Positions 49,043-61,316 of a DNA stretch of 64,000 nucleotides are shown here, piece by piece. Origin of the DNA: Cryptomeria japonica (Eukaryota > Streptophyta > Pinopsida > Cupressales > Cupressaceae); assembly GCF_030272615.1 (NCBI RefSeq), contig NC_081415.1:261704425-261768424 (forward strand), written 5' to 3'. Numbering within the stretch: position 1 is the first letter of the stretch; every line of letters begins with the position of its first letter. Under the pieces are notes generated by a model. The model made no database searches. It was not told the DNA's origin and saw only the letters and a program-made list of their open reading frames with translations. The translations under genes and the position numbers were made by a program.

Positions 49043-52000
49043 CTTTTCTTTTCATAAAAAAATTAAAATTAAAATTAAAAAATTTACATAAAGAAAGATT
49101 TAGATGATTTTTTTTTTTGTTTTAGAGAGAATTGTGTATTTTTTATTTTTTCTTTGTGCAAATAAATTAAACTCTCTGTGAATTTTTTTTTCATTTTCAA
49201 CTCTCTCTATTTATTCATTCCTATGAGTACTTTATTTCTCAAAGGCAATTTATCTCTTTGTGATTTCCTTGAATATATAATCCTATGTGTAAATTTATTT
49301 TTCCAATCGATTTATTGCTTGAGATTAATTATTCCTCAATATTTAATCCTCTGTGAATAGATATCTTTGTGTATAATTATTCCTCAATATTTAAACCTCT
49401 GTGAATAGACATCTCTGTGTATTGATTTATTGCATGAGATTAATTATTCCTTAGTATTTAATCCTCTGTGAATAGATATCTATGTGTACATCTATCTATG
49501 GGGATCCACCTCTGAAAAATAATTATCCCTCTGAGGGTAAACATCTTTGAATTTTATGCACCTCTGAATGATTTATTTTCCCCAAAATTTTAATTACCTC
49601 TTAGGAATAAATTTATTTCTCTCAGAATTTAATTACCTCTTAGAAATAAATTTATTTCTCTTGGAATTTAATTACCTCTTAGGAATAAATTTATTTTTCG
49701 TGTATATTACCTCTTGGATTTATTATTTCTCATGTTTTTATTTATCTTGAGATTAATCTATTCCCCTATGTTTAAGTATTCTTTAGAATAATACCTTCCC
49801 TTATATTTGTTTATCTCTGAAAATATTTTATCCTCCATGAATTTAACTGAAAAAAATAAACTCTAGATTATATATATATAAATGATATTAAACTCTAGAA
49901 TATATATAATGCAAAGTTGTTTTTTGTTTTTTTTTTCCTAATTTTTTTCCATGAGGAGGTGGGGCAAGGCCCATGGGCCCACTTCCCCACTCCCTCTCCT
50001 CTCATTCCTTTCTATGGCCACATAAAGCAATTCAATGTTTTTTGTTTTTTGTTTTAAAAAATTAAAATTAAAATTCCATTCAATGTAAATTTAGTTAGAA
50101 TATATTTTTAATTAAAGTTTTTTGTGGTGTAATTTATATTTAGATTAATTTACAAATTGGAATTAGTTAATACTTTCTCATTTAGATTTTAGTTTAGTAA
50201 ATTCATATTTAGATTAAAATTTTAATTTAACGTATAACTTGGATATCTAATATTTCTCAATTAAACTTTTGATTGTTAAAATTATATTTGTAGATTAATT
50301 TGAATTATAATTTAGATTTGTTATAATTAAGTTTTAATTTGATACAATAATATTTGTAGTTTAATTTAAAATTAAGTCTTAATTTGGTAAAATGAAATTT
50401 GTAGTAACTTTTAGTTGGTAAATATTATTCATAGATTAATTTAAGGTAAATATTAGTTTGACAAATTAATATAGGTAGATTAATAACTAAACTTACAAAT
50501 TGGAATTTTTGTTTAATTGAATTTTGGCTTGGTAAATTTATAGACTAATCTATAACTAAATTTATAATTTGGGAATCGTTGGGTTATTTAGTCAGTAATT
50601 TCAATTCATTATGAATTATTAAACCTTATAGTTATAAACATCAATTTAACTTAATTTATTTCCAAAATTGTCTAAAGTTTTAAAGGAACTTCTTTTCAAA
50701 TAAACATGTTTAGAGACTCCTTGTCCAATTGTTTATTTCAAAGCAAATGATTTAATATTTTATTTAAAATCATCCTTATTTAAGATTATTTGTTAATCTT
50801 TCATTTAAGTTATGCATTTAATTGTTATCATGCAAGTTATACATTTATTTGTTATCATGCAAGTTACGCATTTATTATTATCGTGCAAGTTACATATTTG
50901 TTTCATCATGCAAGTTACATTGTTGTTATCATGCAAATTATATGTTAGAAGCTAGATATAATAGCCCTTCTCAAACTAAATATTAATTCTTCTAGTAGTA
51001 ATAGTGATTCTTCATTTTCATAGAATTAGTTTATTTATTTATTTTTAACTTAACGTCCTTGTAAATATTGTTCTCTATTTTCAAATTGCAATAGGATAAT
51101 GATTATCTAAGCTTTCAATAGAATAAGAGTTTCTTTCATAAGTTGTTTTGAGCTTATTGTTACTTAAGATTTCAGAGTTAGTTAGATAACTAAACAAAAA
51201 GGAGTTGGAAAACAAAAACCTTACCAGTGTTCAATATCTACGGTGCCTTTGGTTCATGCTTATGGGTAATGTCATCGTGTTGAATTATTGCACTTAACGC
51301 CTAATAAAGATGCAACAACGATGTCTGTGGCATCATCCCTATAAACCGTCGGGGAGAAATAAGGGTCATTTGGAAGTTAAAATCCAAGGGGCAGGTAATC
51401 CCCTTTGGATCAATAATCTAAAAAGATTAATTTTAAAATGAATTTACATTCAATTAGTAAACCTTAGAAAACCCCATTAGGGTTTGTAGGTTGTGTGTGA
51501 TGTTTAGAATTTATTTATCTTGAAGGATTTTGGCAGGATATAATGGGTTAAGGGTGACGTATTTAATAGGAAATAGGACCTAGTTGTTTAGGCCACAAGC
51601 ATGAGGCCACCTTGAGCCTTGTTCATATCGTGTTACCATCATGGGTAGCAACTGCAGAGAAACTATCTAGGACATTGACCCTAGAAAGGGTTGCATACCC
51701 ACCAAATAGTTACATTAAACCATAGTTAGAAACTAGAACTACATACTTTACGCCTTGATCCCCTACCAAAACGGGTATGTAGGTAGTTTAGGGATGAAGT
51801 TGTCCATTGTACTCAGGCGTTCAGGGATGGGGATTAGGATTTGGTTATGGGTGAGTAGTTGGTTGTTGAATATCCTTGGTATTTTAATCAAATGGTGCAA
51901 ATACTAATTAAAAGGATAAAATTAATTCAATGCATACTCAGAAGGAATCTCGTATGGATTCGCTTGACTTCTTGAAGCTTTAGGCTGAATTACCAGGCAG

Positions 52001-52293
52001 AACTCAAGCTTGTTTATGTAATTATTTTTATACTCCTAAGGACGGATACCTCAGTGCACTCCTAGTAGGGGAGTCTATTATCTAGAGAGTGGCTCAGGAC
52101 TCGGATGGTCTCGATGAGTCTAAAGTCTCTGGCCAGAGCATATCTTATTCTTATGAATAGATGCCTACCCTATTTGGGTAGATGCCTATCCCAGATTGGA
52201 TAGATGAAACCTCTTGTCTCATATGGACAAATGCCTAACCCATATGGTTAGATGCCCATCCTAGTTGGATGGATGCATATCCCATTTGGATAG

Positions 52294-53058
52294 TGTATAT
52301 GGTGAAAATGGATAACAATAATAACAAAATTGAAAGGCTAAATGAATTCAACCACCAAACCCTAGCCTAACAACAACAAAGATCCACCATAACATATGAA
52401 GATTACCTAAGACAATGCAAATCAAATGAAATCACAAAGATTATACCATCACATGTCCAATAGGGTTTTGATCTCCATTCTTCCTATCTCCATTGATCTT
52501 GCTTGATATAATTGCTCTCAGATTTTATGTGCACAAGAGCTCAACAAAGAACGGAATGTGGTTGTAAGTAGGATCGTAGTGTAGTCAAGTGATCAAATAG
52601 TTCATTAGGGTTTGATAATGAAGGAAGCATCTCCTTATATAGAAGACACAATATGAAATGGAGGGATAAGATTGAGAGGTGTAAAAGGAGGTCGGCTATG
52701 ATTAGAGGGTAGGTAAAAGAAATAATAAAATAATGAAAGAGGTAGGTAGTGTAGGAATTAAGAGATGAATGACATGTGTCATGTGTAGAGAAAGGCTAAT
52801 GAATTAATTAAATAAATAAAGATTTATTTAATTAATAGAGGAAATGGGATCAATTAAATAAATAAATATTTATTTAATTAGGAAAAGGATAATTTAAATA
52901 AATAAATGTATTAATTTAAATGAGAAATAAGGATGGAAGAGGATAAATGAATTAATTAAATAAATAAAGATTTATTTAATTAATAGAAGAATTAGGCTTA
53001 GATAATTAAATAAATAAAATATTTATTTAATTAGACATGACAATTTTGGGTGTCTACA
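52294..53058 (-). mobile_element. J: 765-bp solo LTR inside the E LTR
   Basis: Sequence absent from the D LTR at the same point. On the minus strand it begins tgtagacacccaaaattg and ends catataca, TG...CA. Flanks are gatag (52289-52293) and aatag (53059-53063), a 5-bp duplication with one mismatch. On the minus strand a TATA box (tctatataagg, near 52635) is followed by leader-like sequence with aaaccctaat. The minus-strand start is rich in inverted aattaaataaataaa/tttatttatttaatt words (52790-53035). I take it as an LTR of an unrelated family, orientation by TATA and leader. Confidence 0.7.
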
Positions 53059-53185
53059 AATAGATGTACCTAAGTATGTGAATGAATCAAACACTTTTAA
53101 GAATAAGTAAGAATAAGAAATCAATAATTATATATCAAAAAAAGAAAGTTGATATTTTCTGGATTAAATTAAGTGGGTTATTACA

Positions 53186-53576
53186 TGTGGTATCAGAGTG
53201 AAGGTTCAAGTCTAGGCCTTGAGCTCACTTCAACTTACACAGACTAAAGGAGTATCTTGTCAACAATAGAGATAAAATTGTTATATATTAAATCAAGGAT
53301 TGAATAATAAATTTGAATTTCAAGAAGACCTAGTTGGTAAGGAAGTGGAAGAGGAAACATACAACCACTACAAGGAGTCAAAGAGAAGTTAGCAATGATG
53401 GAAATCAACAAGAAAAATGAGTGAATTATTAACAATAAGAGTCAAAGCTATAATTGACATATTAATTGAGAAAAGGGATAAAATTAAGAATGACATTGAA
53501 AAAGAGAAGTGACACTTAAAATGAGGATCTTGGCAACGATCAAGAAAATGAGATGGATAATAAGGGGGGAAATAAT
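53186..53576 (+). other. E leader with primer-binding site
   Basis: tggtatcagag at 53188-53198 is a Met-tRNA-type primer site. The leader that follows (tctaggccttgagctcactt) matches D. No start codon is convincing before 53577; small frames are shadows. Confidence 0.75.
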
Positions 53577-54420
53577 ATGTTAGAGCTATCTAAATATTTG
53601 AGGAAAATTACCCCACCTAAGTTAGATGGAAAGAAAATTGGTGATGGAGCAAAAGATTGGTAGAATAAAATAGAAAAATAATTTGATCTAAAGGATATTA
53701 GTGAAACAAGAAAGGCATTAAGGGGTCCCTATCAACTTATCAAGGAAGCAACAATTCAAGGGTGTAATGAGGATATAATCACCTAAGATCAATTTTTTTA
53801 CCATTTCTATGTAAGGGGGCTATCACAACTATTCTTCGATGAGAAGGAAACATAATTTTATAATCTTCGACAAGGGGCTTTGATAGCTCAACAATTTTAG
53901 CCTAATTGTTATAGTATGTATGAGGAGGGTCAAACCAAGAAGTTCATTTTTGGGCTAAATACAAAAATAAGGGCAGACTTTGATGTGAATGGACTCAAAG
54001 GCATGAAGGAAGTATTTGAGAAATCTTTTAAACAAGGAAGGAAGATTCAAGCCCTAGCAACAACAAGATGGAATTTTAACAAGAATCATTCATTCAAAAG
54101 GAGGTAGAAATGCAAGGGAAACACAAACTTCAACAAGAATCAAAGAAATAAATTATAAAAAAGGAGGCCACCCACTAATCAAATTCAAAGGGGATGGATT
54201 AATAATAGGGGCAATTATAATGGTAATATAGGATAACATATCCACCAAAGTCCAATGAAGCAAGGAATGATCCTCCTAGGAATCAAGTAAGTCGGTGACC
54301 ACCAGGTGGGTGTTTTATGTGTGGAGAGAACCATTTTTCTAGAGAATGCCCAAGAATGAAAGGTCAGCTTAGGGCCAACCAACCACAACAAGGACCTCAA
54401 CAAAGGATTCATGCAGCAAT
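53577..54420 (+). pseudogene. gag: E gag: capsid and zinc knuckle, broken
   Basis: Starts near the ATG at 53577 (MLELSKYLRKITPPKLDGKK). The capsid-like part includes LFFDEKET and RQGALIAQQF, and the open stretch 53916-54107 (FIFGLNTKIRADFDVNGLKG). After a frameshift there is one zinc knuckle, CFMCGENHFSREC (near 54309-54350), one residue shorter than the canonical spacing after the second Cys. Stops occur every 30-60 codons. This is the gag that D lacks. Role in the family: particle formation and RNA packaging. Confidence 0.75.
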
Positions 54421-54439
54421 TAGAAACCGAAGAACAATA

Positions 54440-56527
54440 TTTTAGACTGTTCTTGTGGAAACTACAGGTACACTATTTGAACAACCAATTTCAATTCTAA
54501 TTGACATTGGGTCATCTAAATGTTTCATTTCACCTGAATAAGTAAGAAAAAATACATTAAGAGCTAAACAAATTGAGTCATCATAGACAGTTCAGTATGG
54601 GGATAAGGAAACTAGGGAAGTAACCAAGTGTTAACCTAGAGAAAGGGTACAATTTCTTGAGTTTGAAACAAGGGTAGATCTCTATGTGGCACTCCTAGGG
54701 TTATATGATGTAATTATTGGAATGAGTTGGCTAACAGATCATCAAGCTAGTGTGGATTGCTACAACAAAGTGGTCGAGTGTTTGGATGATTGGGGAAGAA
54801 GGGTCAAAATTCAAGGAAAGTTTAAACCTATCAACATAGAAACCATATCATCTATGCAATTAAAGAAGGAAAGAAGAGGAGGCCTAATTTATGGTTGGAA
54901 TTAATGAAGGAGAAAAGGAAAATACTTCAACTTCTGAAAATACCCCTTTCTTATGAGAATTCAAGGATGTATTTCTAGAAGAATTACTAGGCTTACTCCC
55001 TAAAAGGAAGTTTGACTTTTCAATCGAGATTTTGCCAGGAGCTAAACCTATATCAAGGGAACCTTACCGAATGAACACAACTGAATTACAAGAACTCAAA
55101 ATACAATTGGAGGAACTCTTAGCTAAGGGATTAATAAGGCCAAGTGTATCACAATGGGAAACACCAATCTTATTTGTTAAGAATAAGGATGGGACTTTGA
55201 GACTATGCATTGACTATAGGATGTTGAACAAGGTCACAATAAAGAATAGGTACCCCTTGCCTCAAATAGAGGATCTTGTTGATTAAATGAAGGGAGCATC
55301 AGTGTTTTCAAAGATAGACCTTCGATCAAGATATCATCAACTAAAATTAAGGAAGAAGATATTCTGAAGACAAATTTTAGGACTAGATATGGGAATTATG
55401 AATTCATGGCATTACCTTTTGGTGTAACCAATGCTCCAATTGCATTTATGAACCTGATGAATAGTGTGCTTCATGACTACTTGGACAAATTTGTCTTGGT
55501 ATTTTTGGATGACATCTTGATTTCTTCTAGAAATGAGGAAGAATAATTAGTTCGCCTACAATTAGTCTTAAATAGGTTAAGGGAACATAAGTTATATGGG
55601 AAATTATCTAAATTTGCCTTGTTTGAAGAAAAGATTCACTATCTTGGTCATATCATATCAAAAGAAGGAATAGTGGTCGATCTAAATAAAATAAAGGGGA
55701 TAGTAGAATGGTCGATCCATAAGAAATGTTTTAGTGGTAAGAAGCTTTATGGGGCTAACAAGGTACTATAGAAGGTTTGTGGAAGGATTCTCTAAGATAG
55801 AAAACCCTATCACATCATTGCAAAGAAAAGGTAAAAATTTTGTGTGGACAAAGAAAAGTGATAAGGTATTTCAAATTTTGAAAGAAAAACTAACTACAAC
55901 ACCTATCTTAAGGGTTCCAGATCCAAATGGACACTTCACATTTGTAACATATACTTCTATTAGAGGTTTAGGTGGAGTAATTATTCAAGATCAAGGAGTT
56001 GTGGCTTATGAATCTAGAAAATTGAAGACTCGTAAAGTAAATTATGCCCCTCGTGACTTGGAGTTAGCAACTATTGTACACTCCCTACAAAAATGGAGAC
56101 ACTTCTTACTTGGGAAGCCCTTTGAGTTAAAATAAAATAATCAAGGACTAAAGTACATTTTCACCTAACCCCACTTAAATGCTAGACAAGGAAGGTGGTT
56201 AGAATTCCTAAGTGAATATGATTTTGAAATTAAATATATTAAGGGGAGGGAAAATAGGGTGGCAGATGCTTTGAGTAGAAGGAAGCACTTGATAACTATA
56301 GCAACGTTCAAAACCACCTTTAAGAAGCAAGTAATGGAAGAGCAAAATATGATCCATGGTATGAGGAAGTCAAATTGACTTTAGAGGATGACCCGACATA
56401 TCCTAAGGTTGAAGGGTACATGCTAGATGAAAAATAATTACTAAGATACAATAATAGAGAGGTTGATCAGTGCAAAGTACAATGGAATCAGTATGATGAC
56501 AAGAATGTTGCATGGGAGGACACTAGT
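54440..56527 (+). pseudogene. pol: E pol: protease, RT, RNase H; integrase core deleted
   Basis: Protease site reads LIDIGSSKCFIS near 54500 (the family usually has Asp-Ser/Thr-Gly). Then [26 protein letters not shown]-like [34 protein letters not shown], and the catalytic [14 protein letters not shown] near 55507. RNase H follows at 55900-56130, with the catalytic TDAS changed to TYTS. After [14 protein letters not shown] (near 56270) the sequence jumps at about 56460 from the integrase N-terminus straight to the end of the chromodomain (EVDQCKVQWNQYDDKN). About 1.05 kb present in D is missing. Many stops. Confidence 0.85.
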
Positions 56528-58751
56528 TGTAGTACCCCTTCTCGATTAGACTTTTTAGACTCATGTTTGACTTCAGTTGACTGTTCAGTAGATACATTAT
56601 TGTTATATTTTATTCAAACTTTATGCATCATTATTACATGCTTTAATTTATTTTGTAGTGTATGCTTTCATGCAATATTTCCTTACTTATGTTAAATGTG
56701 ATTTTTATGGATTACTAACATGGACTAACACATTTACTTTATATGTGCGATGCATTATTTACATGTTTCATGTTTGCAAGTATATGGGATGTGAGGAGAT
56801 GATTTTCCTTCACTCACTCTGATGAGACAGGGAACGTCACGATTCTCCTTCATCGATGTGTGTGTCATGTATGTTTATATATTTGTCTATATACATGTGT
56901 AGTTCTTTGATGTAGGATATTGTAGGCACAAGTACCAAGTAGGTACGGGGTATTGACTCCACCTAGTTTCATAGGTCTGAGTGTGCCTTATTTGTCTGAT
57001 GGGAGTGGAGAAGATAGTTGTTGGACCCTAAATTGACCCACAATTACACTCATGTGAGTGTTGTTAGTCGGTCATCTTTTCCCATTTGACCGGTATGAGA
57101 GTCATAGTGCTTTGGTATTTTTCTTTTGTGAGTCATCGTATGGTCATTTCTCATTTTGCATGCTTCCAATTATTTGAAAAGATTTAATTTGAGTGAATTG
57201 TGTTAGTTTGTGTTGGTGTAATTAGTTTAATTATTATGCCCTTGAGTTTATTGTTTTAATTAAATAAATGGAGTTGTTAAATTAAATGGTTAAATTGCAT
57301 GTTATATTGTGAAAATAGTTGTATTAAATTATTTGAAAAATAAATAAGTTAAATGCAATGCTATTCGAATTTTAGTGCAAATGTTGAGTTAAATTCATAT
57401 GGGGAAAATAAAATAAATAAAAAACATTTCCATTGACCTTTTAGTTAGCTTTTAGATTTTTATTTTTTGTTTAAAAGAATTGTCATGAAAAAGGGGAAAT
57501 TAGATTTTTTACTTTTTAAATATTATATTTCTATTGGTTGGGGAAAACTTTTAACCTAAAAGTTTAGGTTGAAAATTATTTTCCTATATTACCTGTGAGT
57601 GCACGGGAAGTGAAGGAGGCATTTTTTAAAACCAAAACTTGGAAACCATTTGGAAGGAGGAATCTAGATTTTGGAATTGGTGTGAAGGATTGAAGCTCTT
57701 CTACAATTTTATTCCTGGATTGCTTTTCAAGTTGGGTAGATTTCTCTCTTTTGTTGCAAATAAAATTTAAATGTTTTGAGTTTTTCTTGTGTGTGTGATT
57801 GAAAATTGTTAAATCTTATTGGAAATTCTTGTTTGAAAGTTTGGTTTGGAAATAGAGTAGTTTGCTCTTGAATTTAATCAAATCCCAAATCAATTTGTTT
57901 TTTTGTTGAAGAAATTGTCCAATATCTTGTTGGCTGTGTGCTTTCAAGTTTTTTGTAAAGTTTAGTTTTTTAATTTTTTTTTCAATTTGACTAGTAAGAA
58001 ATAGATTTTTGTTTTTTGTATGTTTACAAGTTTTTATTTGTTCAAAATTAAGGGGTTATGCTGGCAAAATTTTGTCAATTTGCCCTCTTTGTGTGATTCA
58101 AATTATTTTTTCCTATGTGTGAAGAAATGTAGAAATGAATCAAATCCCCTCTATTTGCTTAAAATTCTTTTGAATTTTTGCCCAAGATCTTTAGATTTGG
58201 GTCTTTTATGCATTATTTAGTTAACGAAAAACTTTATTGAAATTCCCATTGAAGAAAAAAAATGTTGTTCATTGAAATTCCCATTGAAATTTTTATTTTA
58301 AGTTAAATTTAAAAAAAAAAATAAAAAAAAATTAAAATATATTAATACCCCCCACGTGGCAGCGTATACCCCACCACATGGGATGGTAGCTTCTGCTACC
58401 ATAGCGTAGCAGCATTGCTGCTTGGTAGTGGCTACTACCATACAGTAGCAGTGCTACCATTTGGTAGTGACTGCTACCGTATGGTAGCAACACTACCAAA
58501 GGGTAGTGACTGCTATCATATGGTAGCAGCACTACCAAAAGGTAGCCTCTGCCATCCTTAAAATGTTTTCCCTTAACGTTGTTTTCATTGGGTCGTTGTT
58601 TAAATTGGTCCATTATTTTATAACAGCGTGGTTATAAATTTATGCTTTTGTTTCGGTATTTTATATATATATATATATTTTATTTGTTTATTTTTTTTAA
58701 TTCAAGGCATTAGTTTTATGTGATCAATTTAATAAATTAGATTTATTCTGG
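56528..58751. other. F, left segment, non-coding
   Basis: Long AT-rich sequence with gattgtaggcacaag-like words near 56925 matching H near 545. It contains a GC-richer palindromic repeat at 58381-58550. No gene. Confidence 0.6.
58381..58550. repeat. Palindromic ggtagca/tgctacc repeat array in F
   Basis: Four imperfect units of about 40 bp in which gctacc and ggtagc alternate (for example gctaccgtatggtagc). Each unit is itself an inverted repeat, so the array can fold into several hairpins. It lies in otherwise AT-rich DNA. Not found in H. Confidence 0.8.
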
Positions 58752-58756
58752 AAGTA

Positions 58757-61311
58757 TGTAATAACCCACCAAAAATTAACCCAACAAATTTGACCATTCT
58801 TTTTTTTTTAAAAAAAATTTAATCATTGTGTTTGATTCAATCGCATACTCTGGGCATCCATCCATTAGGATTAGGCATTCATCCATCCGGGATGAGCTTC
58901 TAACCATACGTGTTAGGCATCTGTCCATACAAGACATAAGATTTCACCTATCCAATATGGGATAGGTATCTACCCATACGAGGTAGGCATCTATCCAATC
59001 GGGATAGGAGGTGCTCTGGCCAGAGACTTAGACTCATCGGGACCATTCAGATCCTGAGTCACTCACTAAGTACTACACTCTTCTAATAGAAGTGCATCGA
59101 GGTCGCCGTCCTTAGGAGTAATTAAATAACATAATACAAGCTTGAATTCCACCTCAGAATTTGGCTTAAAGCCTCAGGAAGTCAAGCGAATCCATATGGG
59201 ATTCCTTCCGAGTATGCATTGAATTACTTTTTCCTTTTTATTATACTTATCTTTCAAATTTACATTCCCAGATTAATAAATTGCATAAAAGAAGAGTATA
59301 TAAACAGATATGTGTATAAGAAAAATACTAATGTAAGAGTGAAAATAATAATTTAATCACGGGGACGAAAATACAACAGAGAATAGTTTGAAATAAACAG
59401 AGAAATAATTTGCTCCAACGATGCACAGATAACAGGTTTATGCTGAGAAATACAAAACTTTTCAAGAAGATTTAATATTCACACAAAGGGAATTATATTA
59501 TATTTTTCAACTAATATTCACAAAGAGAGATTTATTTCCAACATTCACAGGGAAAGAATTTATTTCCAGCATTCACAGGGAAAGAATTTATTTCTAGCAT
59601 TCACAGGGAAAGAATTATTTCCAGCATTCACAGGGAAAGAATTTATTTCTAGCATTCACAGGGAAAGAATTTATTTCCAGCATTCACAGGGAAAGAATTT
59701 ATTTCTAGCATTCACAGGGATGAATAACATAGAGGTTTATTCATAGGGAATATATTCTTCAAATTTCAACTATTATTCACAGAGAGAATATATATCCAGA
59801 TATATATGTAAAAAAAAAAAAATAAGTAATCAAATGAGAATAAAGATTTATTTACAGGGATGAATAACACAGAGGATTATTCACAGGGAAATATATTCTT
59901 CAAATTTCAACTATTATTCACAGAGAGAATATATATCCAAATATATATGTAAAAAAAATAATTAAGTAATCAAATGAGAATAAAGATTTATTTACAGGGA
60001 TGAATAGCACAGAGGATTATTCATAGGGAAATATATTCTTCAAATTTCAACTATTATTCACAAAGAGAATATATATCCAGATATATATGTAAAAATAATA
60101 ATTAAGTAATCAAATGAGAATAAAGATTTATTTACAAGGATGAATAGCACAGAGGATTATTCATAGGGAAATATATTCTTCAAATTTCAACTAATATTCA
60201 CAGAGAGATTTTCTTTTAGATTTTCGTTCGAAGAGCCAGAGAAATGAATTTGAGGGAATAAATATTAAGATTCATACCATTTAATCACACAGGGAAGATT
60301 TTTAATCTCAGAAAAAGAATTTTAAATAAGGGGAAATATGATTTTTGGATAGATCTAAAATCTTTGGAAAAGAAAAAAGCAAGATCATATGCATCTTTTC
60401 TAAATAAAATAAATAATAGAGCTGCATTTTATTCCTAAATAAGAAGAAGAGATTTATTTATTCATTCACAGAGAGAGAGATTTATTTATTTTTATATTCA
60501 ATATCATCTCTAGTTTTCAAGAGAAAATAGAAAAGCAAAAATCTGATTTTCTACCTTTTAAATAGATTAAATAAAATATGCAAGAGAAATCTGCATTTGT
60601 ATTTAAAAAGAGAAAGAATTATATCACTGCATTTCTTTAAAGAAAACAAAATAGATTTTCTTCCTATCTAGCAATTAAAAAAAATGATTCTTTCAGAAAA
60701 CTATATTCAACTAAAGAATCTAGAAACTATATATTTTATTTTGATAAATACAAATTCCTCATGTGACAAAAAGAGAGAACCTGGTTTACTGAAGCTTGAT
60801 GTTGAATCCTCTAGCTATCCTTTGATACTTCCTTGCAACTTGAGAGAGATCCTTCAAACAACCACTTAAAAATCCTGCAACAAAAAAGAGACTACCAAAG
60901 AAGATCCTACTACTAAAACTTGGGAAATTTCCTTCAAAACATAATCAACCCCCTTCTTTGAAACTTGCATACAATTTTATAAGAAAAATCCCTCCATTCC
61001 ACTATCTAGATAATTTAATTAAAAAAGAGATTCTTTTTCAATATTGGACTCATGCAAAACTTAGTGGGAGAGTTACATGCAAGGTGGTGGAGATTCCTCT
61101 AGAAGCTTCCAATTCCTCCTACAACATGTGCCATAATTGGGAGTGGAAAATAAATAAATAAAAATAATGCCTTTTGAATTATATTCTCCAAGTGTGTGTG
61201 TGTGTATTCATTTTATTCTTTTATAACATTTAATCAATCATTTAAATAGCTTAACCAAAAATATAATAGAATTATATTTAAATAAAAAAGTGATAAAGGA
61301 GGGTTGTGACA
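58757..61311 (-). mobile_element. G: internally deleted solo LTR of the D/E chromovirus family
   Basis: Flanked by aagta (58752-58756 and 61312-61316). The + strand starts tgtaataacccacc and ends gggttgtgaca, matching the ends of the D LTR. The first 510 bp match 29674-30175. The sequence then jumps at about 59261 from ctttcaaattt to acattcccag, skipping about 1.8 kb present in D (30175-31975), with ttt shared at the junction. The rest matches the repeat-rich end of the D LTR. No coding potential. Confidence 0.85.
59520..60205. repeat. Tandem ATTCACAGGGA arrays in G
   Basis: First a run of about seven copies of a 28-bp unit (agcattcacagggaaagaat plus ttatttc), 59535-59720. Then about four copies of a unit of about 137 bp containing gatgaataacacagagg, attcacagagagaatata, tatatccagatatatatg and a variable A run (59718-60200). 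D has single or double versions of the longer unit, so the arrays expanded independently in G. Confidence 0.9.
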
Positions 61312-61316
61312 AAGTA

